DNA of 64,000 nt from Mrakia gelida (Eukaryota; Basidiomycota; Tremellomycetes; Cystofilobasidiales; Mrakiaceae), in the NCBI GenBank assembly GCA_024345305.1, contig BRON01000019.1, positions 620,001 through 684,000 of the forward strand, written 5' to 3'. Positions within the stretch are counted from its first letter, which is position 1; every line of letters starts with the position of its first letter. Made by a program: the position numbers and the translations under genes. Shown here piece by piece: positions 1 through 11,605 of the stretch. The notes beneath the pieces are model-generated. The model worked only from the letters and a program-made list of their open reading frames with translations, was not told the origin of the DNA and did not search any database.

Positions 1-2
1 AG

Positions 3-298
3 CCCGAGGACCTCTTCGAGACCATCTCCCAAACCCTCCTCAACGCCCTCGATCGAGACGCCCTGTCAGGTTGGGGAGCGGTCGTTCACGTCATGTACGT
101 CCATCTCGCCTCCCCATTCCCTTCCTCCCCTCAATCGTCACCGCCAACCATCACCTCTCCCACCCATCGCTCTTCCATCCCGCTCGTGGCTCGCTCGTCC
201 CTCATTCGAACGCGTCGCTGACTCCCCTTCCGCCTCTTCTCTCTCACAGCACCCAAACCGAAGTAACCACTCGATACCTCAAGTCTCGAATGGATTAG
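3..298 (+). CDS. PUP3: Proteasome core subunit beta type-3, C-terminal part (5' end outside window)
   Basis: This is the last part of the 20S proteasome beta-3 subunit, a structural, non-catalytic member of the beta ring. Exon 3..94 encodes [10 protein letters not shown], then [17 protein letters not shown]...CTGAC...CACAG intron (95-249) separates it from exon 250..298, which encodes [13 protein letters not shown] and the stop. Splicing keeps frame (AT|C gives Ile). The DRDALSGWG block and the short tail ending in a LK(S/T)RMD-like peptide are characteristic of beta-3 subunits in eukaryotes. It is truncated only because the window begins inside the gene. The next gene is convergent. Confidence 0.93.
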   Translation, partial: RGPLRDHLPNPPQRPRSRRPVRLGSGRSRHVRPSRLPIPFLPSIVTANHHLSHPSLFHPARGSLVPHSNASLTPLPPLLSHSTQTEVTTRYLKSRMD

Positions 299-699
299 AG
301 GAACCATCCGCTTCGTTCTCCTTCGCCCTCGCGTTCGTCGTGAGGGAGGAGGGAGTTTGTTCATCAACTAGTGTAAAACTACCAATCCCTCGGATGGGAG
401 GGAGAGGAAACTATGGAAACCCAAATTGGATGATGTCTTTCCTTCACTTTCGGTTTGCGAGAGAGAGAAAGAGAGGGTGAACGAGAGGATCGATGGGCGA
501 GCGAGTCGAGGGAGGCGAGGGAGTACAGAGGGGTAGAGAGTTCGTTATAAGTAGAGGGAGGGAGAAGGGAAAAGAAAGAAGCAGAGAGGAGAGAATGAAG
601 CCCAAGAAACGAAAGTGATAGAAAGAATGGAGAGAAGGACGACAAAAGAAGGGAAAACGAGCGAGGGAAAGAGAGAAAGGCACGGCTGGGTTGAGGAGG
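299..699. other. Convergent intergenic region
   Basis: About 400 bases lie between the stop of PUP3 and the stop of the minus-strand membrane protein. The plus strand is strongly GA-rich from about 450 to 690. I see no supported gene here. It presumably holds the two 3' UTRs and terminators. Confidence 0.6.
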
Positions 700-3600
700 T
701 CAAGCAGACAGATCCAACTCCTCGATCGTCCTTCGGTTGATTCCTTGGATTTGGGATTCTGCACCACCACGCAAAAATCCAAAAGTCAGCTCTCGCTCGC
801 TCGCTCGTCTCCTCCAACGCGACGTCGTCTCGACGCGTCGAGTTGAGTTGATTTTCGGGACGAGCGCGGCGCGGCGCGGACTCACCCTCCCTCTCCTTCA
901 GCCCTTTCCCGAACCCTCTGAGAACGACGACGGACCAGATGAAGTTGAGGAGAAGGAGGAGGGAGATGGTGGCGTATTGGAAGTACTGTTGAGGTGAGGT
1001 GAAGTGACGGGGGAGGGGAGAAAGGGAGGGAGTGGGTCAGCGAGTGAGCGAGGGGAGGCAGGAGGGGTGTGGGTGGGGGAAACAGGGTAAGAAGTTGGGG
1101 TCGGGAGAGAAAACGAACCGTTTTCCATTGGTCTGTGGGCGAGAAGAGAAAGGAGGGGGAAAGCGAGGTGAGTTGAGCTCGAGACGAGACGAGAAAGAGG
1201 GCGAGAGGGAGGAGGGAAAAGGGACGAACTGGATTGGGCGGCTGCGAACGTATCTGAATGAAGAGATAGAACGCACGAGTGAGCGAGTAAGGAAGAGACG
1301 GGGTGAAAAAAAAGAGAGCAGGCGGGGGGAAGAAAGCGAGATGAGCGACGAACCTTGACCTGTTTCCTTCGCTTTTCGGACGACCAGAGTGACGAGATCG
1401 AGAAGGATAACTCCAGAGGCGTAATGAGCTACCATCCCGAGAGCCTGGGAGCAAGCGAAGAGACCGGTCGAAGAAGCGGAAGCGAAGTTTCAGCCCTCGA
1501 CGCGTCGTATCATCGAGCCGCGCTCCAACTCTATCCAGCGCACGAGAGCCACGATTCCCACTCACCTGAACTCCCAAACTAATCCCAACCAACTTCCTAC
1601 TCTCCTTCTTCATCCCAAGATAAAGAGGCAAAGCTCCGAACGTCCAACACGCGACGAGAACTCCAGCAGAAATGTTGGCTCCGGTGATCTTGCCTGGTCG
1701 AGGAGGGACGTCGAGTTGATCGATGGCGATGGGGTAGGCTGCGATGGTGAGGACAGCGACGGTGTAGAACTCGATGAAGGCGAAGACGGTGGAGAACTTT
1801 GGGGACGAGGAGAGAAGAGGAACGAGGAGGGAGTGAGCTCGACGCTGCGAAGAACGAGCACGGGGGGAGAAGGACTCACGAGTGCGAGGGATCGGAGGAT
1901 CAAAACGTTGTGATAGAGCTTGCTGAGAGCGACGTCGGCGGAGGACTGGTCGGAGGAAGAAAGGGACGAAGCTCAGCTCGAAGTTCGACGCGGCGTTGGA
2001 GTTTCGAACCGCGAGCGAACTGACCTTCTTGTACGCGAGCCAGCCAAGCTCTCGATAGAGTCGAAGGGCAGACCAGTCGCAACCGATGTGGAAGCTAAGG
2101 ACGGCAAAACGTGATATCAGTGCGGGAAGCGATGAGAAGTTGTAGAGGGGCGAGCGAGCGAGTTGCGCGAGGGATCGACTCACCAGAGATCCAGAGCTGG
2201 GACGGTCCAGAGCAAGACGTTCGAGATGTAGAACTCGGAGATCGTCGAACCATCTGCTTCGGTGTAGGTGAGGAGATCAGGCTGCCGTTGAGCGGCCTCG
2301 AGGACTGAAGAGAAGGAAGAGACGACGACCGTCAGCTCGACGAACAAAGTCGCGACGAGACTTCGAAGATCTGAAGGTCACTCACAGCCAGCGATGACGA
2401 GGTAGATGTTGAAGCAGAGAACCAAGATGATAGCGATCATGTTCCTGGTACGAATGGCGTGTATCGCCGTACCGAGGAGGACGAGCTCGGAAAGGATCGC
2501 TTGAGGTTGGAGAAGCCAGTTCGCCCAGATTCCAGTATCGCTGAGATGGACGCCGAACCTCTTGGACCCAGTGTACTGAAGCGACATGATGATGATGAGT
2601 GGGAGCGAGGTGGTGACGACGAAGAGGGAGATCAAGATGATGAAGAGCTGATACAGAATTGGACGACGCGATAAGGTCAGTCCGATCGAGGGCTTGCGAC
2701 CTCGACGAGAGATGAACACTGGATGTGCCAGATCCCGGTTCGTGAAAGAACGAAAAACGCGAGGATGTAATTCGAGGAGGGAAAAGGAAAAGGAACGAAC
2801 CTTCGCTGAGAACGACCAGACGCTGGCTTCGGAAGGTTGATGCGGGAGTGAGGTTTCGTCGTGGCGTCCGCTCTCTTTCGAGTACGAGCTCTTGGACCAT
2901 CCTCCGATAGGTTCGAGAGCCTCAGATCCGTAGGATTGAGCTTGATCGTACTTGTTGTAAGAGACAGAGGGGACTGGAATGGCGGAGGCTGTGAAAGGAG
3001 GAAGGGAAAGAGAGATCGAGGAAGGGAGGAGGGAGGGAAAGGTCAGCCCACCTCGAGCTCACGCCTCGATCCTTCCACAACGAGAGCGAGAGAGCGTCAA
3101 ACTCACAGTTCATTTGGCTGCGGGATATGAGCGAGAGGATGTGGGAGTCAGATCCCAACGAGACAAGAAGATGGAAGAGAGGGAAGGGAAGGGAAAGAAG
3201 GACCCGAGCTCACATGAATTCGAACTGTTCGGTTCCGTCGATGTTGGTTGGTTTGAAGATCCCTTGCTTGTTCTTTTGGTCAGAGATCTGAACGTAAGAG
3301 GCTTTGCTCATAGACTGAGTCGGCGTCTCGTCCCGGGAGGTAGAGCTCTGAGGAAGGGGAAGGGAAGGGAGGGAAGGGGTGGTCGTTGAGAGGAACGAGG
3401 TCAGTTCGGGGAGGCGTTCGAGAGGAGGGATCGAGATTGGAAGGCACAGCTGAGCTTCCTTCCGAGACTTGGCTGTGAGAAGAACTGAGTTTGAGGGGCA
3501 GTTGTATAGAAAGGAAAATCAAGTGTAAGTAACCTGAGCGCGAAACGAAATGAAAACGAACAAGTAAGGGGAGGAAGCGGAGAACCGTTCGACGCGTCGT

Positions 3601-3910
3601 CGCTTCCGTTTCCGACCAGGCGTGAGCTTGGGTTGGGACGGGAGAGGGGGGAGTGTGTCGAGGGAGGAGGTAGGAGTGTATTGATAGAGGTGAAGTGCGA
3701 GTCTGTCGAGAGAAGGGACCAGGAGGATGGGCGGTTTCGAGAAGCGTCGAGAGGCGAGGAGTCGGCGAGAAGTCTGTTTCGAGCGAAGGGGAACGTGACT
3801 GTTGAGTTCACTCTTCCATCTGGGGCAAAGGGAGAGATGGGGAAAGGCTCGAAAAACTCACATTGGTGAGACCGTTTGAACCTTGGGTATTGAAACGCGA
3901 GGAGAGCCAT
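700..3910 (-). CDS. Multi-pass membrane protein of unknown family
   Basis: A many-exon gene whose joined frame gives a soluble N-terminal region rich in Ser and Tyr (containing MSKASYVQISDQKNKQG, then SAIPVPSVSYNKYDQ). About seven or eight hydrophobic segments follow: YQLFIILISLFVVTTSL, AILSELVLLGTAIHA, IIAIILVLCFNIYLV-like, FYISNVLLWTVPALDLW, FAFIEFYTVAVLTIAA, GVLVACWTFGALPLYLG, VAHYASGVILLDLVTLVV and ATISLLLLLNFIWSVVVL. A short charged tail ends ESQIQGINRRTIEELDLSA. A conserved-looking block HIGCDWSALRLYRELGW lies between membrane segments. Introns carry GTGAG donors and GCTGAC-type branch sites. The first exon (ATG at 3910) is uncertain; the downstream ATG of the MSKAS block is an alternative start. 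I do not recognise the family and assign no function. Expected location is a cellular membrane. Confidence 0.6.
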
Positions 3911-4633
3911 CCTTCGACCACGGACCAGTTCGATGCGTCGTCTTCGAGAACAAGGAGGTCGTCAGCTCCACTTTCTGTATGGTGTGGATAAGATCAAATG
4001 CAACACACTCATCCTACAATGTCTGGTACGTGGCACCTCTCCTCCGTGCTCAGCGTCCAACTCGACAGGACCTGACGACCTCCAACGACCCTCCCACTCG
4101 TCCCTCGTCTCTCCTCAAGCTCTCCAGATACATCAACCAACCACATACCATCTCCTACGTTCCTTCGTCCTCCGGTCTGTCAACAAAGAATCCTCCCTCT
4201 CGTCCTCCCCGGTAGCGTCGTTCGTCCTCCTCCTCCTCGTTCGCCGCGTCGTTCGGGAGGCGAGGCCAGGGCGAAGCCGTCTGTGAGGTTCGGACGAGGA
4301 GGGCGAGGACGCATCCGGGGGGCATTGTGTAGGCTGTGGTGAAGAGTGAGAGGGAGAGAGTGACGTGGTGAGACAGCAAGGTAGGGGAGACGTGTTGCGA
4401 CGGAGGAAAGGGAGTCGACCGAGTCGAAGGTGGGAGTGGTGATGCGGGAGGGAGCTGAGAGCCGAGAGAGAGGTGAGGGTGGAAAGGTAGCGTGAGGGTG
4501 GAAAGGTAGCGTGAGGGTGGGAGAGGTCTGACCAGGAGAAGCAAAGCGAGAAGGTATGAATGAGTGACTGCGTCGAGAGATCCGAAGACGAGCTCGAGAA
4601 GGCGACGGAAACTCACGAGAGCGGTCGTCTGGA
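3911..4633. other. Intergenic region with a short tandem repeat
   Basis: About 720 bases separate the start of the membrane protein from the stop of the BTB-like gene. It holds the presumed promoter of the former and the 3' UTR of the latter. Overlapping open frames here lack splice logic or homology that I can recognise. A 19-base tandem repeat is listed separately. Confidence 0.5.
4473..4520 (+). repeat. 19-bp tandem repeat, about 2.5 copies
   Basis: The unit GTGAGGGTGGAAAGGTAGC starts at 4473 and 4492, with a 10-base partial copy from 4511. The copies are identical. It lies in noncoding sequence downstream of the BTB-like gene. Confidence 0.9.
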
Positions 4634-5547
4634 TCACGACTCCCGGTAGACGTGTAAGTAGAAAGCCTGGAGACCCTCTATCGACCACGTTGTCCCGATA
4701 CTGTGGCAGACTTGAGCATCGACCTGGAAGAACTTGAGCAGAACGTCGAAGGGGATGGCTCGGAGGAGGGTTTCGTCCATGTCGATGAGTCGCGAAGGTT
4801 TCCACCCAACGAAGAGGGCACCCGCGGTCCACGGACGGTTGTGTAAGTCGTCGGAGTATGAGCCTCCTACGATCGTCTGATATTCGGGGTCCACTTCCTC
4901 CTCCTCCTTGCCTAGGCGATTCTGGAACACGACGAACGAGTTGTCCCAAGCTGCAAAGGCGCGTCTCGCGAGTTCTGGATGGTTGGCGACGATAGCGAGT
5001 CCCACGGCGTCGACGTGGTTATCCTGGAGACTGGACCCTGTGATCCCGTCGAGGAGGAGCTCGGGAAGGAGGGAGAGTTCGTACTTGCGAGCGAGGAGGA
5101 CGAGGGACAGGACCGTTCCAACGGTCCCAAGCCAGCCGTTGAGGATCCACCTTTTTGTCTTCTTGCAGTTATCTCCATGGAGGAGCCGAAAAGCGTACTC
5201 GAGAATCAAACCGTCTTCGTCCAGCCTCATGAGCTCGAGCTTCCCAGGAGCTGCTTGTCCTTCGAACGAGGCCGTCTCCCTGCCTCCTCCTCCTCCTCCG
5301 TTCGCAGGGGATGGGCCATTCGGAGGGCGTCGTCGAAGATGGGTGACATGGCTTGGAGGAAGAGTCGACGGATGGCGAAGAGGGTAGGTTTGGGCTTCTT
5401 GTCGTAAGGCGAGTGGGTTGGAGTGAGGACGAGGAGGTCGGCTTCTGGGTCGTTGAAAAAGGAGGAGAAGGTGGGAGGGGGAGGAGCTGGAGGAGGAGGC
5501 GAGGGAGAGCCTTCGCGAGCTCGTTTGGCAGGAGCAGGGTTCGACAT
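4634..5547 (-). pseudogene. BTB/POZ-like protein with an internal frame break
   Basis: The N-terminal frame from ATG 5547 reads MSNPAPAKRAREGSP, a proline-rich stretch, then a BTB-like opening (FSSFFNDPEADLLVLTP, TLFAIRRLFLQAMSPIFDDA). The C-terminal half is in another frame: LELMRLDEDGLILEYAFRLL, then KYELSLLPELLLDGI, ending LHVYRES at 4634. The second gene of this type at 57.1-58.0 kb carries both halves in one uninterrupted frame, so this copy appears to have lost one base near 5280-5335. No GT-AG intron there repairs it. It is divergent from the F-box copy at 5959. If intact it would be expected to act as a CUL3-type adaptor, but that is inferred only from BTB resemblance. A sequencing indel is an equally good explanation. 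Confidence 0.6.
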
Positions 5548-5958
5548 GTTGGGTGAAGGGAGAGGGGGAAGGTGTCGACGAGTCGGAGGAGTAGAAGAGG
5601 GCGTGATGAAAGTGAGTCGGGAGAGCTTGTTGTAGACAAGGACACCTCGAAACGAAGAAGAAAACGTCGAGCTCATCCCTTTTCGCCGGTTGAGCTCAAA
5701 CGGCTTCGACCTTTTCTTACTCGCCTTTCTTCAGGGATCTCCTCTTCTCAGCACGGTGCGCAGTTATCAGACGATCTGGATGTGAGTTTCCATCTCTTGC
5801 TTGCGATCTTGATGCTGGGCGAACGACGAGAGCTGACCTCTGCCTCCTCCTTCCTCTCGCTCCTCTCCGACCCTTCTTCCCACCTCACTTCCCTCGACAG
5901 TTCATCTTCCAGCTCTATCTACGAAGTCAAACCTCCTAGAAGTCCTCGTCTTGATTCC

Positions 5959-7212
5959 ATGTCAACAGTGAGCTCGCTTGACTGTCGTTGATGCTGAGAC
6001 GGAAGGAGAGAGACGAAGCGAACGAGCTCACCTCCCTCCTCCTCCCACCTCCCTCCTACTTCCTTCGTCCCTCCAGGGACGCCTTCGATCCTCCTCCCTT
6101 TGACTTCACGTACCCTGGGAGGTCCTCCTAGGAGTCTGTCAGCAGTCGGACGAGTCCACGCTCAGGAACCTCTGCCTCGTCTCGTTTGGGATGCTTGAGC
6201 TCGCGGGACCGGTCCTCTACGAAGACGTCGACATCAGGACCCTCGAACGCCTCTACCTCTTCTTCATTCCTGTAAGCGGTACTCCTCCTACTAGAAATGA
6301 GCGTTGCGAATTGTCTGATCATGATGGGATGTATGTGGCGAGAGAATCGACGAAGCTGACTCTCCACCTCTCCTCCTCCTCCTCCTCCTCCTCATCGAAC
6401 GCCAGCCCTCCTCGATCCCCTCCTCCTCTCGACTTCGTCCCCACCTCGGGCTCCATCGTCTCAGGAGACTCTTTGCAAACTTCGAAGAGTCTCCCTCCAC
6501 GGAGACGGTCGCTTCTTTCTGCCCTCCCCCGACTTGGACCCTTCCTCACACGCGATTGAGCTCGTCGTCCCCTCTCGACCTCCTCGTCCATTCGCTTCAG
6601 CTCTCGGCCAACGGAGACGAGGGACCAGAGATCCTCTTCTTGTTCAAACAGCACATCATCCCCTTTTTCCACGTCCGACATCCATTCGACTTCCTCTCCC
6701 TCGCCGAACCCAACACGCCGGACCCGTGGCGAGCCATCGACGTCAAGTTCAGGGAGACCCACGGCTCACCGATCACCACTCGTACCTCTGGAATGTACTC
6801 CATCGATCTACATCGCGCAAGGCGCTTTGTATCCATGCTCGCGGAGGGCCGTGAGGAGGACAAGACGCGTTCCGTCGTCGCGACGCTCGATCTTCGTCGA
6901 CTCGTCCTTCTTTCACCCGAGGACGATGGTCACGTTCAGGACACGATGGAAGCCTTCTTGGACGAGGAGGGGAAGTGGTTGAACTTTGGGCACGTACTCA
7001 TGGAGCTATCGGTGGCGTCGAAGGAGGTGAAGAAGCTCGCCGACGAGGTGGTCCGAGACTGGGAGAAGGAGGAGAGAAGGACTCGTTGCGCCGTCGTTAA
7101 CCTCTTCGATGGGAGTCTCCCCGTTGGTTTTCATTTGTTTGACGTATCTACCAACAACATCCATGACTTCGCGCCTCGCTTTCGAGAGGTCTCGTTTCGC
7201 GACGCGTCCTAG
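5959..7212 (+). pseudogene. F-box-like paralog A, with premature stop in the F-box exon
   Basis: It has three-exon clan architecture. Exon 1 is 5959..5967 (MST), exon 2 is 6077..6271 (F-box-like, VPWEVLLGVCQQSDEST to YLFFIP), and exon 3 is 6406..7212 (opening PSSIPSSSRLRPHLGL). Introns are phase 0 with GTGAG/GTAAG donors and a GCTGAC branch in intron 2. At 6101-6103 a TGA interrupts exon 2 where the near-identical inverted copy at 21.6-22.8 kb has an Arg codon. Exon 3 is open and about 90% identical in protein to that copy until the C terminus, where this one runs on past the usual end for about 30 extra residues. Translation could restart at Met 6191, inside the F-box exon, but that would lose most of the F-box. 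I call it a pseudogene with moderate confidence. Confidence 0.65.
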
Positions 7213-7329
7213 CTCAACAGACGCCGCTGATGTCTCTTTCTCTTCGTCTTGCTGCTGACCACGTGAAGTTCATAGCGAGAAGAAGTATTGTATAACCAAC
7301 CAAACAGACGCTGGGTCGCTCCCCCAAAC

Positions 7330-9494
7330 TCAATTGACCGGATCCACCTCAACCCTGATCTTCTCCCCCCTCGCCGTCCCGTTCAACCCAACCTCCTGCA
7401 TCCCCTCCTCAAACAACCTCTGCTCTTCCTCGTCCCCGAGAAGAACAACCAGCCCTCCCTCCTCTCCCGTATCCACTGCATCCACCACCCCCGAACCGAT
7501 AAGCTTCCCAGGCAGATCCTTCAGCGTCCTACACCACGCGCCTCCCACGCTCGTCGTCGCTCCCGCCGCCCAGACGTCTGAGTTCGTCCTCATGTCGACC
7601 GTGATCTTGAGCTTCGGAATCTCCTTCATCCTCTCTCCGCCCGTGGCTAGAGCTTGCGAGCGAATCGCGAACGGTGACCTTCGCATCGAGTGAGGGAAGA
7701 TTCCGACGAGGCGGACGCTTTCGAGCGAAGTCCAAGTGTCGAGGGTGAGGTAGGGGGTAGGGTACCCGACGTCGGAGAGAACGGGGTGACGAGCGTGATT
7801 GGGGGTGATTCCAAGGAGGAAGTGGACTGGGTTGAGGTGGCGGAGGACGCGAGCGAAGTAGATCTTGAGCGCGTCGGCGTAGTCCGTTTCTCGGAGAGAG
7901 ATTTGAAGATGTCGGAGAGGGAGAGCTGATGGGAGGGAAGCGAGGCGTGAGGGGGTTTGGATGGTGGGAGGGGAGCTTTGGGCGGCGAGGGAGCGGGAGG
8001 AGGTGATGTTGAGGTGGAGGGAATGGATTTGGGAAGTCGCGAGGAAAGGGTAGATTCGAGAGTGAGGGGAGAGGGTGGAGACCTGAGAGACGATGTAAAT
8101 CAGATGACGAGTCAGTTGAAGTCGATGGTGAGGGGAGAGATGCCAAGAGAGGGGACGAACGTGATGGAAGAAGGCTCGAAAGGCAGAAACCGTCTTGATC
8201 TCGACGCGGCCGTAGAGATGTTTCCCAGCGTCTTGAAGGGCTTTGAAACTCGCCCCACAGAAAGCAGCCAAGACGGAGGGAGAGGAAAAGCTCATGACGA
8301 GTTCGACGAGCTCCCATGGGAACTGGTTCGAAGGGAAGAAAGCAGAGGACACGCGATTAGCGGACGCGACTCGTTCCGAGCAACGAGACAAGATCAGGCG
8401 GAAAGCTACTCACGTCTCGTCGAAGACTCTGGACTCTGATGCTGATATTCGATTTCACTGCAGTCTCCAGTTTCAGCAACTCCGTCGAAACAATCCTCCT
8501 CTCAAAGTCGCTTCCGACGACAACCTTCAGCCTCTCGATCGACACCTCCCTCGCCAACTCCAGCAGCCTCGTCGATGCCAGCGTCCCAGTGATGTCCAGT
8601 CCCGAGAGTACTCTCACATCTACGACGAGTTCGATCGTTGAAGCGGGTCGAAGGAGACGGACGAGAGGGAGTGACGCGTCGAGGGAAGGTCCGACGACGG
8701 GGAGGAGGCCTCGAAGCGTGACTGATTTGAGGGAGGTCCATCGATCGAAGGTTCCGGCGGCAGGCTCAGAGACGAGGATGGTAGTGGCGGACTCATGAAG
8801 GGTTGAGCTGTGAATGTGAAGCTGGACGGGATCGAGGTGGATGAAGACGCGTTGGAGGAGGAGGTTGAGGACGGTGGGATCCTTGGGATCGGAAACGACG
8901 ACGAGTTTCTGGAGCGTAAGAGGTCCTTGAAGGCTGATAAGTCGAGAGGGTACGGTTCCGATCTTCTTGACGAGGAAGGGCGTTCGTTCGAGGGAAGGGT
9001 GGTAGTCGAAGTCGATGAGGAGGGTTTGCATTTGGGAGACGTCGAGGGATGCTGCCACTCGCTCCGAAGGAGGCCTCGAGCTGGTGTACGGCTAGCCCAA
9101 TGACGCACAGATAGAAGTAAGCCTCAGCCGATCGAGCAGAAAGCGCGAGAGAGACAAGGCAGCTCACCTCAAAGAACAGCTCGAAGGTCTTCGCGGACTT
9201 GAGCTCGACCTTCTTGTAGAGCATGGGTCCAGCGATCTGAAGCATCTTCTCATCGAGTCTGCATAGGACAGCGAGAGTAGCCTGATCGGATGCGTGGGAG
9301 ACGATCCTTCGAAGGATCTCGAGAGGGAGGGCGAGAGGCTGGGAGAAGGGAAGGACAGGGAGGAGGAGGGAGGGAGAAGGTGTGATATGAGCTCCAGCTC
9401 GGCGATGCGTTCCGCTGCGACGAGAGCTGCTTGGACGTACAGATTTTCGTCTCCTGATTGTTGAGAGGATGTTTCGGTTCCTGCTACTCGACAT
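7330..9494 (-). CDS. Tandem double F-box-like protein (paralogs C and B spliced together)
   Basis: Inferred exons, all phase 0, are 9441..9494, 9168..9338, 8414..9091, 8161..8322 and 7330..8082, giving about 604 residues. The first module has an F-box-like exon (PLALPLEILRRIVSHASDQ to TFELFFE) and a long exon with DRWTSLKSVTLRGL. The second module starts FPWELVELVMSFSS and also ends its box exon at AFRAFFHH, before SRIYPFLATSQIHSLHL. The second module has no ATG before its F-box. A canonical 91-nt intron (8323-8413, GTGAGTAGC...AACCAG) joins it in frame to the end of the first. The last intron (8083-8160, GTTCGT donor) has a length divisible by three and could be retained. Alternatively these are two genes, the first ending at 8357. 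Function as an SCF adaptor is inferred. Confidence 0.6.
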
Positions 9495-10015
9495 CTGAAA
9501 GAATGAGTAAGGTTGTGGGAGCGAGGAAGCCGGCGTCGGTCAGCTCCCTCTCGTTCGTTGAGCTCACGCGGAGGAAGGTCGTCGTTCTCGAGCTCAGAAC
9601 TCACGACGGATGGCTCGAGCTTGGCTGGATTCTTCGAGAGTCGGATGTGAGATGAGTCTGCAGGTGAATCGACAAGGAAGGGATGTTGGAGATGAAAAGT
9701 CCACTAGATCTCCTCGTCGTCGGTGGAGAAGGAGAAGAGGGGCGAGCTCGCTTCGACGTTTGTCCTCCGACCAAATCGACCCTCCGTCCCTCGATATATC
9801 CACCCACTTCATCTCACAGCCTCGACGAGCTCAAAAGCCGCATTCCCTCTACCCGATCCAGTCACCCTCATCTCCAGGTCAGTACGAGAAGAGAAGGGCG
9901 AGGAAGAGACCTGAAAGCTCGAGCTCACCACGCTCCCTACTCCTCCTCCTTCTCCTCCTCCTCTTCGTCTCTCTCTCCAGTCCCCCCTCGTCTTTCCATT
10001 CCTCTTCTCGTCGGC

Positions 10016-11181
10016 ATGGATTCACTAGTACTCGATACCTCTCGCCTTGGAATGGAATCTGTGAGCGAGCTGTCCCTGGCGTCCTAGACAGAAGAGCGCA
10101 GAGAGAGCTCTCCTCGCTGACGCTCCATCTTCAACTCCTCTTCCTTCCATGCATACTCCTACTCCTACTCGACCCCAATCTCCAGTTCATACTCAGCCAC
10201 GAATCCCCTGGGAGCTCATCTACGAGGTCATTCAGCAATGCGACCGATCTACCCTCGTCGTCCTTTGTGGAATCGTCCTCGGAACGCTCGAGCTCGCAGG
10301 ACCTCTGCTCTACAGAGACGTTGAGATTCAGTCGTTCGAGGCCTTCGAGCTTCTATTTTGCGTCAGTGGACTTTCCTTACCCCCTTCTAGATCCTCTTCA
10401 CTGACTTTATCCCTTCGCTTTCCTTCTTTGATCGCAGGAGCCCTCCGAGATCAACCATGACAGCCGAATCCTACCCTTCCTCGGTCTCCACCTCCTTCGA
10501 ACGCTGTCCCTCTCCGTCAATCTCAACAGTCGTTCACCTCCCTCCTTCGAGAAACTCCTTCGTCTTCCTCTTCGTCGACTGGACGACTGGCGACTCGACG
10601 GCTGGGACGACAAGAAGGAGATCCAAAAGTTGACCGTTGTCCAGCTTGGTCTCTCTCACTTCCCTCTCAGCACCCTCCATCAGAGGGTCACCTCCTTCCT
10701 CTCCCCTCTTCATATCGAGAACTTCACCTACCCAAACCATCGTCTTCACCATCCCGTCGTTCCTCGGTTGACCCTCGATCTCCAACTGCGAGCCCGAAAC
10801 AGCTCTCGTCCTCCTTTCTCCCATGTCGAGAACTTCATCGGACTACCGCTCATCAGGTCTTCAAAAAAAGAGGAGGTAACCTTCGGAGAGGCTCTCTCCA
10901 ACCTCGTCCCGAAATGGGAAGCTACCTCGGACGAAGCGACGCTCAGGATCGATTTTCGTCGCGTCGCCGTCGCCGACGCCGGCGCCCTCCTTCCCTCCGT
11001 GATCAGGATCCTCGAGACCGACGCCCGATGCACGAGGTTCTTCCATGATGAATGCTTCGAGCTTCTCATGGGCGGTGCGGAGGGGGTGAAGCTGGCGAAC
11101 GCAGAGGTGGGTAGGTTGGAGGAGGACAAGAGGTCGAGGTATCGCGTCCTTCGAGCGGTGTTGGGAAGAGAAGTTGTTTGA
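10016..11181 (+). CDS. F-box-like paralog D
   Basis: Inferred exons are 10016..10060 (MDSLVLDTSRLGMES), 10197..10361 and 10438..11181, both introns phase 0 with GCTGAC/CTGAC branch sites. The F-box-like exon reads PRIPWELIYEVIQQCDRST, then AGPLLYRDVEIQSFEAFELLFC. Exon 3 opens EPSEINHDSRILPFLGLHLL, matching the clan signature of a loop followed by the LGL strand. The C-terminal part has the clan's hydrophobic strand (LRIDFRRVAV) and a charged end (EEDKRSRYRVLRAVLG). An alternative start is ATG 10149 without the first intron, which also stays in frame. It is divergent from the double F-box gene. No leucine-rich or WD repeat is obvious, so the substrate-binding region is of unknown type. Confidence 0.7.
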
Positions 11182-11605
11182 TAGTTTGATCACTACGCTT
11201 CATGTACGAGGATATCAGCACGTATGTATCATCCTTTTTTCCGTTTTGCGTGAGGGGTCCCTCCGAGCGCTGGCAGGCATCGGTGAAGCGAGCGAACGAA
11301 GAAGCAGACGACGATCAACCAAGCTAGCTTCGTCGCGTCTCCTCTTCTTCCTCCTCCTCCAGTTGTTTTCAACGACGAGAAAGTGATGAATCGAACAGAG
11401 ATCATAGGATTAGTCTAAACGTGGGATAATAAAGAGTATGCAAAGCTGATAGGTCTACAGGCAGTTACAGTGAGTTCTAAAAAAGCGAAAGATGCGAGAG
11501 CGAGAGCGAGGAGATGCGAGGGGAGAGGCGAACGAAAATCGAAACGAAGATCAAAACGAGACGAGACAGATAACGCTACAGTCTAGAAGCAAAAGCAAGC
11601 CAAAT
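11182..11605. other. Convergent intergenic region
   Basis: This stretch lies between paralog D and the sugar porter. The stretch 11390-11470 is comparatively AT-rich and probably holds the 3' ends of both transcripts. No gene is seen. Confidence 0.5.

Noticed and set aside
882..2183. A 433-codon open frame on the minus strand
   Set aside because: It reads through several introns with clear GTGAG, GCTGAC and CAG signals. Only pieces of it match the membrane protein's exons; the rest is Arg/Ser-rich intron translation.
8323..8391. An independent start for the second F-box module at 8391
   Set aside because: The codon there is TTG, not ATG, and the stretch lies inside a canonical intron, so it is more likely spliced to the upstream module.
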